A stretch of DNA of 64,000 nucleotides from Selaginella tamariscina (GCA_003024785.1 PUQB01000113.1:77001-141000); one strand, 5' to 3'; numbered from the stretch's first letter, positions 48,064 to 61,256 are shown. Translations and numbers: made by a program. Notes: generated from the letters alone by a model not told the origin.

Positions 48064-49083
48064 AGCAGCACCAATGGAGCCTGCACCTACATCCAACTTC
48101 GCGACTCGTAAACAAAGTGGACATTGAAGTTTTCCAACTGAACTTTAACTTCAACTTCACGTGTCTTGAACTTCCTGGCTTTAAATAGACATTTTGCCAC
48201 CTTGTGTCCTACTTCACCACAATACAAGCATAAGTTCTCACCACAATGACGTTGCTTCTCTGCAGTTGAAAGTGGGTGACGCTTGTATTTGTCAACTTCC
48301 ATAGGAACTACTCCAGAAGATGTCGTAAGAACATGTGCTACAATTATAGGATTGGCTTGCAAGAACTGCTGACGGATTTTTTCCTAACGATGTTCGAACA
48401 AACAGTTGTTACAGCGAACGGCCTGTTGCATGATTTCCACTAAGGTTTGGGCATCTGGTGAAGTAAGGAGAAGGTCCTTCACGTCATCCCTCAACCCAAA
48501 ATGGACGTGTTCAATCAATGTAGTCTTGTCCCATGGAATGTTCATGCAAAGTTGCTGAAATTTGGATGCATATACAGAAGCTAGTTAGAATCCTTGGGTG
48601 AGGTTCCGTAACATTGTGCATGCAGAACAGTACTCATCAAGATTTCCAAAGCAGGCTTCTAAGGCAGTCACGAATTCTTCAAAGTTTTCCATCAATGGGT
48701 CATCACGCTCCAGCAAAGGGGCAACCCAAACCTGTGGAGATCCAACTAGTAAGAATGCCAAAAGGCCAACCTTTTGTGCATCAGTTGAGTAGCAGTGTGG
48801 TTGCATGCGGATTAAAAGCCTGATCTGATTTAGGAAACCTTGGAAATTGACGCGATTGCCATTGAACTTTTCTGGCATGTTAATATTTGGTTCTGAAGAA
48901 GAGTTCGATGGAGAGGAAACCACGGATGCTTGAGAGAGATCATGCGCAGTAGCCTTGGAGGAAGCATCAGCAACTGCATGCACCGCGTTGGTGGAACCTT
49001 GCATATTTGTGACCACTTGGCACAAAGTGGCCAGCTCATGAAACAACATTTGATGCTCGCGTTGAAATTGCTCAAAATCTACT
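48064..49083 (-). mobile_element. element B gag
   Basis: The minus strand reads MPEKFNGNRVNFQGFLNQIR, IRLLIRMQPHCYSTDAQKVG and the knuckle CLYCGEVGHKVAKC (48240-48190). The start codon position reads ATA instead of ATG, and several stops break the frame (e.g. near 48386). It continues across the A2 insertion at 36808. Confidence 0.85.
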
Positions 49084-49164
49084 ATGATCCATGAAAGAAA
49101 GGAGGAAAACAAGGGAGAAAAACTAAGGAAAAAAAATTAACTAAAAATTGGGGAGCTATAAAAG

Positions 49165-49492
49165 CAGTTACTATCAAACTGTCAAGCCACGATCCAAGAG
49201 CAAGGAAGCTTGACTCAAGAGTAAAATAACAACTAAGAACAAGATGAGAACAGGAGGCAAAGGAGCAAGACAAGAACAAGATAAGAATGATCGTAGAATG
49301 ACTGGTGTTAATAGTAATTGATTGTACAATAATTAGGTCGGAGCTTTTGTGCTCACAACTCCAAGAGCTAATCTAGGCATGAGCTAAAAATATATTCTAA
49401 GGGCTAATCTAGTCATGAGCTAAAAATAATGTCCCATATCCTGTGGGCATATCCTATCTTCCGTATCCTGTATCCTATATCGAGTCATGACA
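49165..49492 (-). repeat. 5' LTR and primer site of element B
   Basis: LTR at 49180-49492 on minus (TGTCATGACTCG...GGCTTGACA), 313 bp, the shortest of the family because the minisatellites are nearly absent. The self-complementary primer site lies at 49165-49179. Its partner at the RNA start has drifted by two transitions. Confidence 0.82.
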
Positions 49493-51670
49493 TTGACTAG
49501 TAGAAACGTGATAGTGTACATCTAACATTTTGATAAATGAGAAATGGTTAGATTTGTGTGCACTAAGTATGGTTCTTCATTTGCAAGTATTAGAGGTGAA
49601 ATTGAACATGATAATCTACTCGCTCTTTAGGGAAAGGATTGGAGTTTCTTGGGTCCAATGCAACTCTCTTATACTTGAGAACAAGAGCACCACCCATGTG
49701 ATGAGGATGAGGTTTTTGTAAAACTAGTAGAGGTAGCATGAGAGGTAGAAACACTTTCAGAAAATGTACAAGTCCCTTGCAATGCTGGTGGTTTTCTTGG
49801 GTTGAATGCAAAAATTGCACCAAGAAGTAGGTTTATGAATGGCAAAAGTTTTTTAGAACAAATGAAGAAAAGATGAAGCACAAGGCTAACTTTTTTTGAC
49901 AAGGATGGAAAAGCAAAGTTTCATGTATATTATCGTGAATGCAACTTACAATATGGCAAGACAAATTTGTGATGTTGCATTGTACATTTGCTCAACATGA
50001 GGAAAACTATTCAAAAAGAATTAATTGTGTAAACTCTCAAGTTAGCTCTTTAGTTAAAGAAGACTCTTTATAGGTTAATCCCAAAGTTGAGGTTGTTCAA
50101 CAAAATAGAACAAGGCAACGAGTTGAAGAACTATTGAGGAATGAGGTTATAACGTTTCAAGCTAACTTTGGTGTGAAGTTCCCTTTATATAAACTAAGCA
50201 TTAAGAATCATAGAACATTTTGCATTTGTTGTGAAGTTTGTGGAAAAAGTATCTTGATTTTCCCAATGGGCGAAAGTGTAAGCACTCTCATCAACAATAT
50301 TGTAGCACAAATCAACTCCACAAAGCATAGGATCATAGTAGAGCATGAAGGTGTTGATTATGGTCCAAGGAGAAAAAAAACTGAAGTGTTAAACAACCTT
50401 GCTAAGTAGCCAAGCATGCTGAAATTTTTGACAAAAGGTATGCAACATTTGTAGCAATTTGATTTTATATTATTATGTCTTCTACTTACTTGTTTTGTTA
50501 TGTGAGCCATTTTCAACATTATCCTTTTCAATTCTAGCACCACCTTGATTATTGTTTGAACCTAACATAGTGAAGAAATAAATGATTTTATTTAGTAACT
50601 CTTTTTTAATGTTATAAAGTTTCAATTTATATAAAAAATAATAAATCATTCTAGGAAATAAATTTGTTTGTTTTGGTTATTGGCAACACTTTTACAAATA
50701 TAGGAGAGTGTCATATGATTGACAATCTTCCTTGATGATTCTAAACAAAATAAAAACTAGTTTGTGGAGCCTCACTTTACTAGCAAGGTTGAGATAGATG
50801 GTCGACAAGTAACCATTTTGCTATAAACAATGCTTACACATTAGCAAGGTTATGGAAGGCTTTGAGAATAATTAGTGCAACACGTGTTCATCTATCCTTT
50901 GTCAATGAGATTTTTTTATGAGAGTAAGAAGGGAACAAAAATCCATTGTTAATTGTAGAGACCGGGCTAGGACACAAATCATGATTGAGTTTATAACACA
51001 TTTTGAGCAGTTGTAAGTTGCAAACTTTGCATGAACTTTGAATCCTTTTAGCTTCAACTTGCATGCAAGACTTTATTTTTAAGCTGCAAGAATATTCTTC
51101 CTCGAGTTAGCTACAAGAGGAAATCTTCACAAGTTTTGCAAAGATATCATGGATGCACACTAGCTTGGGAAGTTTGAAGGTTGTGAGGCAAATTGGGACT
51201 TCTTGCAAGACATTATACAGAACATGAACATGAAGAAGTAGGGAATGACAAGAAAACTACATTACAATTATTTCAAGTTGTGAAGCTATAGGGTGGCATC
51301 AAAATGCACAACTTTCTAAGCATGAACATTTAGGGCCTAGCATTACAACTACAAGACGAGGTAATCACACATCATTCAAGTGTTTAAGGGAGGACATTTT
51401 TAAAGCTTTGTCTAAGACTTATGAGCAAAAGATGAAGTTGCTTGAACTACATCTAGGTTTTATTCCATGCCAACTAGTTGAAGACAAAATAGTGATCAAG
51501 CAAGCTGTGCGTTGGGTTGCTAGGGATGACAATCTAGTTGGATTTTGTGGGAAAAATCCACTAACCATAGGTGCTTTCAAGACTTTGGATCAAGGGTTTA
51601 AGGATATGAAAGGGTGCACAACAAATCATAACATGTGGTTTTTGACTGAAAAGACCATATAAAAAACCAG
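49493..51670 (+). pseudogene. decayed ORF region of unknown family
   Basis: Plus-strand frames with coding-like composition run through this AT-rich region with many stops: VKFPLYKLSIKNHRTFCICC and IVEHEGVDYGPRRKKTEVLN (50134-50406), and later FCKDIMDAH, LGKFEGCEANWDFLQDIIQN and VRWVARDDNLVGFCGKNPLT (51120-51660). The CICCEVCGK cluster could be a remnant zinc site. The layout suggests one long protein, perhaps a DNA-transposon protein, but no RNase H-like DDE motif or terminal repeat is visible and I do not recognise the family. Confidence 0.4.
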
Positions 51671-53084
51671 AGGTTGAATTTCAAACTAATCACATGAAAA
51701 AATTAGGTTGGTTTTTGTCAAAATATCAAAGTGACATGCATATGAAGGTGACATTGTTTTTTTCAATCATATGAAGGTGACATGGCTTTTCATTGGGTTT
51801 GAAATAATAGTTTATTAAGTGGTTTATAATATGGTTTATTATATGATTTGGTTAACTAATATGGTTAGTCCAAAGTTTAGTCACTTGATTTTTTACATGG
51901 TTTTTTGTATAATCATGGTTTTGTGAGGCCGAAATATGAAATTTGAAATCTTGACATTCCAATGTGTATGTTACTTACTCTATGTAATACTTTCCATTAT
52001 GCAAATAAGCCAACCTGTATATAAACAAGTAAATAATTTACATATACATACATACACATACCCCAATCTCTTTCACCATATACATATAGTTATGTACACG
52101 TATATATACATGTGAAGAGAGAGAGAGAGGGGAGAGAGAGACTTGAACAAGAAATGCACCATCGATGAAAAATTAAAATCAAATAACTAAATATATATAT
52201 TATTATCATATACACACATGAAAAATAATAATCTAAAATTTAAGTTGAACATGTAAGTATATTTCCAACACTCAAATGAATGAAGCAAATTCCTATCAAA
52301 ATACATGTTCCTTAATTATATATACACTTTTATTATATGGTGGAGATGTTGGGCGGTCCTTCTACGGCTTAGTTTTTTTTTTGTGTTCTTTTAGACCCGG
52401 ATTACGGAAAAAGTTTTATAAAGCAATCTTGTATGAGATTGATTTACAGGAATAATAAAGTATACATATGTGTATATTACAGATCCTTTCTAGCAAGTGA
52501 ATATAAATACAAAAAATAAGTTGAAGGAATAGGAAGAGAAAATAAATAGTGAGCCTAAGGAACAGGATGCAAAAAATCAAATGCTACAACTTCAGGTAGC
52601 AACTTCCAACCAAGAACTTAAGGAAGAGAGAAAAAACTTCCAGAAGTATAAAGAAGTAAATCTAGAGTACCATAAAGATTAACATTAGGAGTAAGATAGT
52701 TGCAGTGAGAACACTATAAGATTCAAGGTGGGGAATAGTGTTAAGGCCAAAAATATAGCATATAAGAATATTGCATACATAAAACTTTCTATAAAGGAAA
52801 TGAGTAATATGAAATTTCTGTCTACATGAAAAATCTTACGATGATAAGAAGAATTCTACAGTGGTAAAAAAGATCTTATGAAGGTAGGAAGTGGACAGTT
52901 GTGACAACTGGTATGAGAACATGATTCATTTAGGGATAGAGAAGGGCTATGAGAGCTATAGAGAGCTATGGAGGGATATAGAGGAGTTATGGAAAGCTAT
53001 ATAAGAAAGCAATGCATGAGAGAGAGAATCTTTAAATCTCCACATTTGCTATTTCTTTATAATCATTTTAGTAATGCAAGTGTA
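51671..53084. other. AT-rich stretch with a short coiled-coil-like frame
   Basis: Mostly AT-rich with a GA repeat near 52118. At 52556-52680 the plus strand reads a Gln/Lys/Glu-rich, coiled-coil-like frame (MLQLQVATSNQELKEERKNF), possibly a gag remnant. From 52900 a run of GGAGAGCTATAGAG-type imperfect repeats is seen. No gene can be supported. Confidence 0.4.
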
Positions 53085-53203
53085 TAATTATGATATATTA
53101 TTTAATGAACATATTCTTGTCTTATGAACAAGATATCTTATGTATAATTATGATATATTGTTTAATGAACATATTCTTATCTTATGAGCAAGATATCTTA
53201 TAA
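53085..53203. repeat. tandem repeat, about 57-bp unit, two copies
   Basis: TATAATTATGATATATT, TTTAATGAACATATTCTT and AAGATATCTTAT occur twice in the same order and spacing. The repeat directly precedes the inverted LTR-like copy. Confidence 0.85.
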
Positions 53204-53205
53204 AT

Positions 53206-53376
53206 GTTCTAACATGGCAATGGCCAAAACAAAATCTTATTCTTGACTTTAGAGATGAGATAAGTGATATATATAGAGTTATTCCAAAGATGAAATTCTT
53301 AAACTTTAATTGAGAAACATTTCCTATATTATGGGAATAGTGATTTTTATATATAAGAAAGTTTTCCATGTTAACA
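53206..53376 (+). repeat. LTR-like segment, inverted partner of the element D LTR
   Basis: The segment reads like the reverse complement of 63179-63352: ACATGGCAATGG, AAATCTTAT, CTTGACTTTA, AAGTGATATATATAGAGTTATTCCAA, CTTAAACTTTAATT and CATGTTAACA at its end. In plus orientation it ends CA but is not followed by a TGGCGAC primer site. It is a second, opposite copy of the D-type LTR, probably a solo or truncated element. Confidence 0.7.
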
Positions 53377-53589
53377 TCTCTCTTTAATAAATATATATAA
53401 TTTGTGTATAATCTTCTTCTTCTTACTGAACAATTTTCTTTCCTTTTAGTACTACACAAAGATTTATGTCTGTCGAAACCTTCAAACCAAGATATGCTTT
53501 CAAATTTTCTAACTCTTCCTAATCATTTAACCCATTTAACTAGTCATATCCTTATAAAACAAGAGGTCAATTTTCTTTTTTTAACATAC

Positions 53590-55144
53590 CTCTTAATATG
53601 ATTATAGATCGTTGGTTTGCCTTCTCCTTCCCTCCTAGCATCATCTTTTATGATTCCCAATCCTGTATAACTTTAGCAAATGTCAACCAAGGTCTGCCTA
53701 ATAACATGGTATATACAATATCTTTTTCTTCTATTTGGGACACCTTATACTTAAAACCTTTTATGGATATGGTCACTCCTCTCACTATACCTACAAGCTT
53801 AACACTTCTCTGATCTGCCATTTTTAAATTAAAGGAGCAGGCTCAATAAGGCCTAAACCCATTTTTTTATAAGCATATTCTTCAATAAAGTTAACTCTTG
53901 AACCTCCATTTATAAGAACTCCTTTTATTTTATTTATATCATGACGCTGGGTACATACCCATCATAATTACCTTCTTTTCATAATGCTTCTCTACTCAGT
54001 GAATTTCATGCCATATATAAACAAGCAAAGATTTTGGAATAATGATCAACATTTGCAAAGTTTGATTTTTAATATATGGGGCAATATGTATTAATTGTTT
54101 CAACATAATTATGATTTCTTGACTCAATGCACTCTAAGCCATTGATTCTACCATGTCATTTAAAATATGCTAAAATATCTAAAATATGCCACATCACCAA
54201 AATACTTTATTTTACATAGATATTATATTTCATAGGAATATTCTTTTCTTCATGAATATTCCTTCTTAAAATAGAATTGATTATTTTAATTTATTCTTGA
54301 TTTCTTAACCAATTTCGTTCTTGGAGATGAATTATCATCTCTTTCATTGTTTGCATACTATTTGCAAAATTTCTTTCTTCTGCTATCACAAATTCATATT
54401 TATAATACTTGCTTTCTTTTGAATAGGTTACTGCTCTCATGGCAAATTGATTTTTTATCTCCATTTTTAATTGAGCACTAGGTTGCCGTTTGGGAGCATT
54501 ATCTGAAGTAGAAGGTTAACTCTTAGGACAATTTAGAGAAATATGTCCGTTCTCCTCACATGTATAACAAGTAAAATTAATGGAATTCCTTCTTTATACT
54601 TCTCTTTGTTTATAATTATTTTGATCTTCGTAAATTTCTTTTCTTGGATATGATCTTTTATATCATATTGGCTTGTATGGTGGAGCATAAATAATTTCAT
54701 ACAGTCTATTATTTTCTCTTGTGTAAGGAGCATCCTTTCTATTATTGAAAGGATTTCTGTTTCTTTCTTTCTCCCAATTCCTAGTATGTGCCCCGTAATA
54801 GAACTTTCTATTACGAGATGGGAATGTTGTAAGAGGAGGTTGTCCCATAGGAAGCAGCATGTCATATTGGCCTTCCTTTCTTCCTCCATTTCTTCTTTCT
54901 CTTTACACACGTATCACATTTTAATTAATAAAATATTTATAGTCTTTTGCTAAATGTCCTTCTTTATCACAAATTTGACATTTTGGTAACTGTAATTTGC
55001 ATTTATCCACATTATACCCACAATTTTTACACTTTGCACACCATACCTTGGCATCCAATTCCTTATACACATGACTCCCTTTTAAAAACTTAACCAACTT
55101 CAATAACATTTTTTCATCAGCCTGATAGTCTTTAAGCTTAATTT
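53590..55144 (-). mobile_element. element D (Ty3/gypsy): gag end and protease
   Basis: On minus from 55144: a Cys-rich stretch with CKNCGYNVDKC, the first knuckle CQICDKEGHLAKDYK (55000-54955, last Cys changed to Tyr), a Tyr/Arg/Asn-rich region (54900-54600) and a second knuckle CYTCEENGHISLNC (about 54570-54525). Protease-like sequence follows, with IKGVLINGGSRVNFIEEYAY (53945-53885), where the catalytic DG is NG. The frame is broken repeatedly. RT and integrase are not found to the left, so this is a truncated element. Confidence 0.75.
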
Positions 55145-56011
55145 TGTCACTATGACTCGACCCACTTGGGTTTCTAGTGATGGTCCGGCCAAGTGTCGTT
55201 AGGTATTTGCAAGAAACTCTAGGCAAAGCTAGCACTTCCATTTAAAAAACTCTTCCTTGTTTTGACGTTCCAGGTTAGGGTTCTTCGCAAAGTATAGCTT
55301 GTCAAAATAAGGGTTAGGGACACCCCTAGGGTTGACCTAACCCTAGGGTTGCCCTAACACCAAGCCCCTAGGGGTTAGGTTTAGGGTTAGGTTAGGACAA
55401 CCATTTTCTTAAGGGCTGGCATTTCCGTGCCAGCCCACTTACTTACTTAGGTAAACAGGGGGGGGTCTGTCACATAAATAAGGTAGAGTATACGTATTGA
55501 GGCTTCCTGGGTTCAAAAGAGAGCTCGTTAACCTTCCTACCGGTGCAAGCTAAGCTTGTGTCGTCAAGGCGCAACCCTTTGTTGTGCCGCCCAACTTCCA
55601 CACGACAGGGGTACAACCCACCTAGGGTTAGACTATCCTTATCGTTGGCAGGATCTTGCCTTTGAGATGGGAGTACGTACTTCCAAGGAGTTAGTTAGAT
55701 TCCTTGGTCCGAAAACCTGCTCGCAAGCTCAAAGCATTGCCCGAGTTCACGTTCCGCAAACTAGTGGTTGAGGCCTTGCTCCGGCTGCCTCAACCACACC
55801 AAGCTAGGAACGATACCTGTAGCTCGGCTAGTCCGTGTGTTCTGATTCACAAGGTGAGTCTCATTCGTGGACTTGGTCAGCTAGGGTTAAGTTCCTAAGG
55901 GTTGGGTTCCTAATACGAGTTACTTTACCAGATTCGTGGGTTTTCCAGAGAGGGGATTCCAGGTTGGCACCTGGCAAGCCGCCTTTGTGGCACCAGGTAA
56001 AAACTCTGACA
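55145..56011 (+). repeat. 5' LTR of chromovirus E
   Basis: The LTR runs TGTCACTATGAC...CTCTGACA. It matches 61271-62224 closely but lacks about 80 bp near its start (present at 61302-61385). Both LTRs contain AACCCTAGGGTT, CCCCTAGGGG and TTTAGGGTTAGGTTAGG telomere-like motifs, arranged partly as inverted repeats (55330-55405). Confidence 0.92.
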
Positions 56012-56013
56012 AT

Positions 56014-56026
56014 TGGTATCGGAGCA
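56014..56026 (+). promoter_or_regulatory. tRNA-Met primer-binding site of E
   Basis: TGGTATCGGAGCA, two bases after the LTR, differs at one position from the usual plant initiator-tRNA-Met site TGGTATCAGAGC. Confidence 0.88.
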
Positions 56027-56329
56027 AGTTCTCTGCGGTCAGTAGGACTGCCTTAAGTCATAAGGTGTTTCAATGTTTAATAACTCTAAATTCTTGATAT
56101 ACTCTATCGCTTTCGGTTGACATGTCTGTATTTCTGCACAGAGTTTGATCCTTGTGAGTTGTCAAACTTCGGAAACACTTGCTCAGTGAGTCGGCGTGAG
56201 ATTCTAGGTATGTCCAAAGTCTTATGCTAGTTCAAGCTGATGTGTGTGGGTGTACAACCTGTGCAGGGTGTTTCCAACTTCACATTGGGAATATTCCAAG
56301 CATATTTCCAGTGTTGAAACTAGGGTTCA

Positions 56330-59300
56330 ATACGATGAGCAAAAGAAAGCAACCAGAGCCTGAGGCAGAGAGCTGTCGCAGAGGCTCAAAATGAGGAGAT
56401 GGATGAGGCTGATCCAGGTCGACCCCCTAGAGTTAGACAATGACCTGGTTGGTGAAATAATGATGGATGCCCTAAATGAACTTCGAGGGATGTTTGGGGT
56501 TGAATGACCAAATCATAATGTTGCCGTTCGGATTCCAACGAATACTAGTGCCAATGTTCCGCAACCAGACACACGAAAAAAAAAGAAGAAGCATGACTCA
56601 GAGTCAGGTTCTTGAATCAGATTCTTCGACGAAGTAGGTGGTGGAGGTCCCAGTAAATTCAAACCAAAGCCTTCGAATTTCATGGGTTCAAAGGATTACA
56701 AGGTTTTGGATGACTGGTTGTATGATATGGAAAGCTATTTCGAGGCTGCTTCCGTGAGAAAGACAGAAAAGGTTGCATGTGCTAAGCAGTTTCTTAAAGA
56801 AGAAGCTAAGACTTGGTGGCGAATTGTTGAAGGTGAACGTGGATACCGAAACAGCTGGAAGCACATGAAAAAGGAGATCAAAAAGCAGTATATGCCGGAT
56901 GATCTCGGTTTGCGATTGCGTGCTGACCTGGCACTTTGTCAACAGGGAGTTCGGGGAAGTCCAATGGACCACGTTTATCGATTCGAAAGTGTACGGCGAT
57001 TGGTGCCAAATATGAGCGATGATGAAGCTCGAAGTTGCTTCATGGCTAGCTTGAATGAGAAACGCGAAGGGAAATCTTAAGGTACAAGCCAACAAGCTAT
57101 CGGGAATGTCAAGAGGCAGCTCAAAAGGTTGCTTATGGCATGTCGTTAGAAGACTTGTACAAAGGGGAGGAAGCAAAACCTAAATCAAGGAGGTTTCCTC
57201 CAAAGTCTGGGTTCAGAAGGTTTGATAGGCACCAGATCAGCCATCGTTGAGAATGCAAGTCCCTTTGTCGGCAGTTCCAAGTTTTCGGACACATCAAGAC
57301 CCACGGATTTCGGAAACCATTGGCGTTACCACCTCCTCAGCAGGCCAAAGGATCGGCTCCAAAGTCTGCTCCCCGCGTTCCGCAGGCGGGGTTCGTGAAA
57401 TGTTATAATTGTAACAAGCCTGGTCATTTTGCTAAAGAGTGTGGCACCCTCACAACAATCAGGACATTTCAAGGCGATGGTAGAAGAGGAAGTTGCTGAA
57501 CCAGAAACGCTTGAAGATCCGGAAGATGAGTCAGAAGAGGTAATGTTGTGCCAGACACAACCTGCCTTATTCGCTATTCAAGACAAAACTGACCCTTTGC
57601 TATATTTGACAGGAAGGATACGAGGGACCGAGTCCGAATGATGATCGATACTGGAGCAACATACAACTTCATATCGACTAGTCTAGCTCGTCGATTGAAT
57701 TTGGATGTAATAAAGATGTGTGAAATAAAGATCAATTTTGGCAAAGGTTCTCAAAATACTAATAATATAGCAAGGGCAGTTCCTGTCCAAATCAAAGATT
57801 GGAAGGCTAAGCTAGACTTAGTTGTCTTGAATATGACGGGGTTTGACTTTGTTTTGGGTATGGAATGGTTCCATAAACATGTAATCGAAATGAGGGGTTC
57901 CGGAGATAATCGAATCACGCTTGCAGCAGATAAAGAGGACATTAGAAAAACGCTCAAATGGAAAAACTGATAAGGATTGGAATCCTATGTTCCTTACCTT
58001 ACTCAGTTGCGTAAGGCAGTTAGACATCGGGAACGTGTGTTTCTTGCAATGGTTTTGGATACTGGTGAAGTCAAAATAGGAGATGGTCAAGAATCTGTTC
58101 CTGAACCTATTTTGGAAGTCTTGAACATGTTTAAGGATGTGTTACCAGAAGACTTGCCGCCCGAGTTACCTCCACGTCGAGCTTGGACCACAGAATAGAG
58201 ATTTTGCCAGGTTCGTCTCCACCGGCAAGAGCCCCATATCGGTTAATCCTCAAGAGTTAGTAGAATTGAAGAGACAGCTGACAAATTGATTGGTCGAGGA
58301 CACATTCGACCTAGTCGATCATGTATGGTGCACCTATCTTGTTTGTAATGAAAAAGGATGGTACGATGCGAATGTGTGTGGACTATCGAGCGTGAACGCG
58401 ATAACTATCAAAAATAAGTATCCTCTTCCACGAGTGGACGACTTATTTGATAGGCTATCAAAAGCAAAGTATTTTTCAAGAATAGACTTGAGATCTGGGT
58501 ACCATCAGATTCGGGTAGCAGAGAATGACATTGAGAAGACCGCTTTTCGAACGCGTTATGGATCATTTGAGTTTCTAGTCTTGCCATTCGGGTTGTGCAA
58601 TGCTCCAGCAACTTTTTGCACAATGATGGATGATGTGTTTAGAGACTATCTAGACGAGTTCGTAGTGGTGTATATTGATGACATTCTGATTTTCAGTTCG
58701 ACAATTGAAGAACATGTGGAACACTTAGAAAAAGTGTTTCAGAGGTTGAGAGAGAACCAGTTGTATGCTAAAGAAAGCAAGTGCGCATTTGGTCAAACCA
58801 AGATAGATTTCTTGGGACACTTGATCTCAGGTGGGGAGGTTGCCATGGACCCAAAGAAAATTCAAGCTATTACTGAGTGGATGACTTTAAAAGACGTGCA
58901 TGAAGTTAGATCATTTCTTGGTCTGAAGGGTATTACCGAAGATTCATAAAGGGTTACTCGAAATAGCGGCCCCATTGACAGATCTTACGAAAAACATTCC
59001 ATGGCATTGGACTCCAGAGTGCCAACGTGCTTCGTCAAACTCAAAGAGGCTATCTCTTCTGAGCCAGTTTTGCAGTTGCCCATCTTTGAAGATCCCTTTG
59101 AAGTAGAATGTGACGCTTCCGACTTTGCAATTGGTGGTGTATTGCAACAAAAGGACATCCAGTGTCCTTTTTCTCGAAGAAGTTAGATGGCGCAAACTCG
59201 ATGGCCTACTCACGAAAAGGAGATGTATGCTATTGTTGCTTCCTTGGAGTATTGGCGTCATTATCTTCCAAGTCATGGCACTGTGGTTTGGACAGATAGT

Positions 59301-60978
59301 GTAACTCTAAGGTATTTTGAAACGCAGCCGAAGCTATCGCCAAAGTATGCTAGATGGCAGCAGAAGTTGGCACGATTTCAGCCTGAAATCAGACATAAGG
59401 CGGAAAGGACAATGTGGTAGCTGATGCACTCAGTAGGAAGGGTCATCTTCGTATTATGTCAGCACCCGTGTCAACTTTGGTGGATGAATTTGTGACGGCG
59501 TATCCTCAGGACAAGTTTGCTAAGGAGGCTTTGAGCCTGGTGGCAAAGAGGAAACAAGTTCATCAATTACGAAGAGATGGTAATATTCCAGCAGGAATAG
59601 AAAGTCGAATGGATGCACTCAAACAGGCATTTTGCGGTACGAGATGGAGTTCTTTATTATAAAGAAAAGAGACTCTATGTTCCAGAAGGGACATGGAGGG
59701 AGAGGCTTGTTAAGAGAGCATCACGACGTTCCTTTGGCAGGACATGGTGGAAGGCATAAGACGTTGGCTTTGTTGAAACAGGGATTCTATTGGCCGGGTA
59801 TGATAGACGATGTTGCCAAGTATGTCAAGACATGCCCCACATGTCAACAAGTAAGAGTCGATCGCAAAAACGAGCTGGGAAGTTGCAGTGTATACCGATT
59901 CCAGAGCGGCCATTTCAAAGTGTTACTTTGGACTTTATCATGGGATTGCCAAAATCTTGTGGTTTTAACGTCATGGTGGTAGTCGATCGGTTTTCAAAGG
60001 TTGCTCATTTCATTCCAACTGTAGAGACAGTGAATGCAATTCAAGCAGCAAAGTTGTTCTTCCACGAAGTCGTAAGAGTGCACGGGCTACCGGAAAATGA
60101 TCTCAGATCGGGATCCTCGATTTATGGCAAGTTTTGGGGACGTTGTTTAAGCAATTTGGCACGATGCTGAAGTTCAGTACAGCTTACCATCTGCAAATGA
60201 TGGTCAAACGAGAGGTGAACCGACAAGTCGAGGACTATCTCAGATGCTATGTTCAAGGTGATCAACTTGATTGGGCTGAACACTTGGATATGGCTGAGAT
60301 ATGTTACAATAACTCGACACACACTGTGATCGGATGTAGCCCGATGGAAGTGTTAACTGGGAATAAGGGTGGTATTCCTCAGAGTATGGTGTTACCTAAA
60401 GACGATGTCAATCGAGTTCCATCTATATTAGAGTTCACTGGACAGTTGTATCGACATGGAAGCTACTCATCAAGCAATGGTTGCAGCACAAAAGGTATCG
60501 TCAGCAATACGATAAGCATCGGGATGTAGAGTATCAAGTTGGGGATATGTATTGTTGAGTACTAGAAACCTGAAGGTTCCAACGACTCTTTCAGAAGTTT
60601 CTATCGCACTACATAGGTCCATACAAGGTGGTGAAGCAAGTAGGAAAGTGGCTTATGAGTTAGATCTTCCTCCAGAGTTGGGAACAATACACAATGTGTT
60701 TCATGTCAATTTGCTCGAGCCATTCCACAAGGATGAGAAACATCCGCAAAGATATGAAAACTTACATCTGCCCCTGAGCTGGTTCATGAAGGTACGGAGT
60801 ACGAAGTCGAATCCATATTGGGCAAAAGGAAGGTTTATGGACCGCAAAACGTAAGTTTGAGTATCTCGTCAAATGGAAAGGCTATCCGGTGTGCGAATCG
60901 ACATGGGAACCATTGGAGAATCTACAAAACGCGATGGAGTTGGTGAATGAGTTTGAGGCAAGGTCTCAAACTAATTAA
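56330..60978 (+). mobile_element. chromovirus E internal region (gag, PR, RT, RNase H, INT, chromodomain)
   Basis: Gag is 56640-57450 (DYKVLDDWLYDMESYFEAAS; ACAKQFLKEEAKTWW) with knuckle CYNCNKPGHFAKEC (57400-57441). Protease is 57620-57960 (MMIDTGATYNFISTSLARRL). RT is 58380-58900 with [20 protein letters not shown] and [14 protein letters not shown] (58660-58702). RNase H is 59080-59440 (FEVECDASDFAIGGVLQQ; VVADALSRKGHL). Integrase is 59710-60350 with the zinc-binding HHDVPLAGHGG and CPTCQQ, then VVVDRFSKVAHFIPT. The chromodomain is 60786-60978, with KFEYLVKWKGYPVCESTWEP and stop at 60976. Frames shift often, so this copy is probably inactive, but all enzyme domains are present in the order expected of Ty3/gypsy. 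Confidence 0.92.
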
Positions 60979-61256
60979 GAAATAAAGTTATTTCTTCTTA
61001 ACCTAGGGGCTAACAAACAACATTAACTAGAGGCCTCCATATAAATTCTAGTTAACTTAAAGAAATTAACTAACTTATTGTCTGTGTCGGGTGACAGACT
61101 TTGCAGACATGCAAAAGGTTTCCAAATGACTTCTTGTTGCAGGTGGTACCTCCAGCAGTTGACTCTGCATAGAGTGATTAGCGTTAGTTTTTAGTTAATT
61201 TTTCTTAATCGAGTCTAGTCTTGGAGTTAGACGTCAACGAGGACGTTGACATTTTC

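Noticed and set aside
49590-49902. Minus-strand ORFs of 77 aa
   Set aside because: The plus strand has better coding-like composition across the region, so these look like shadows.
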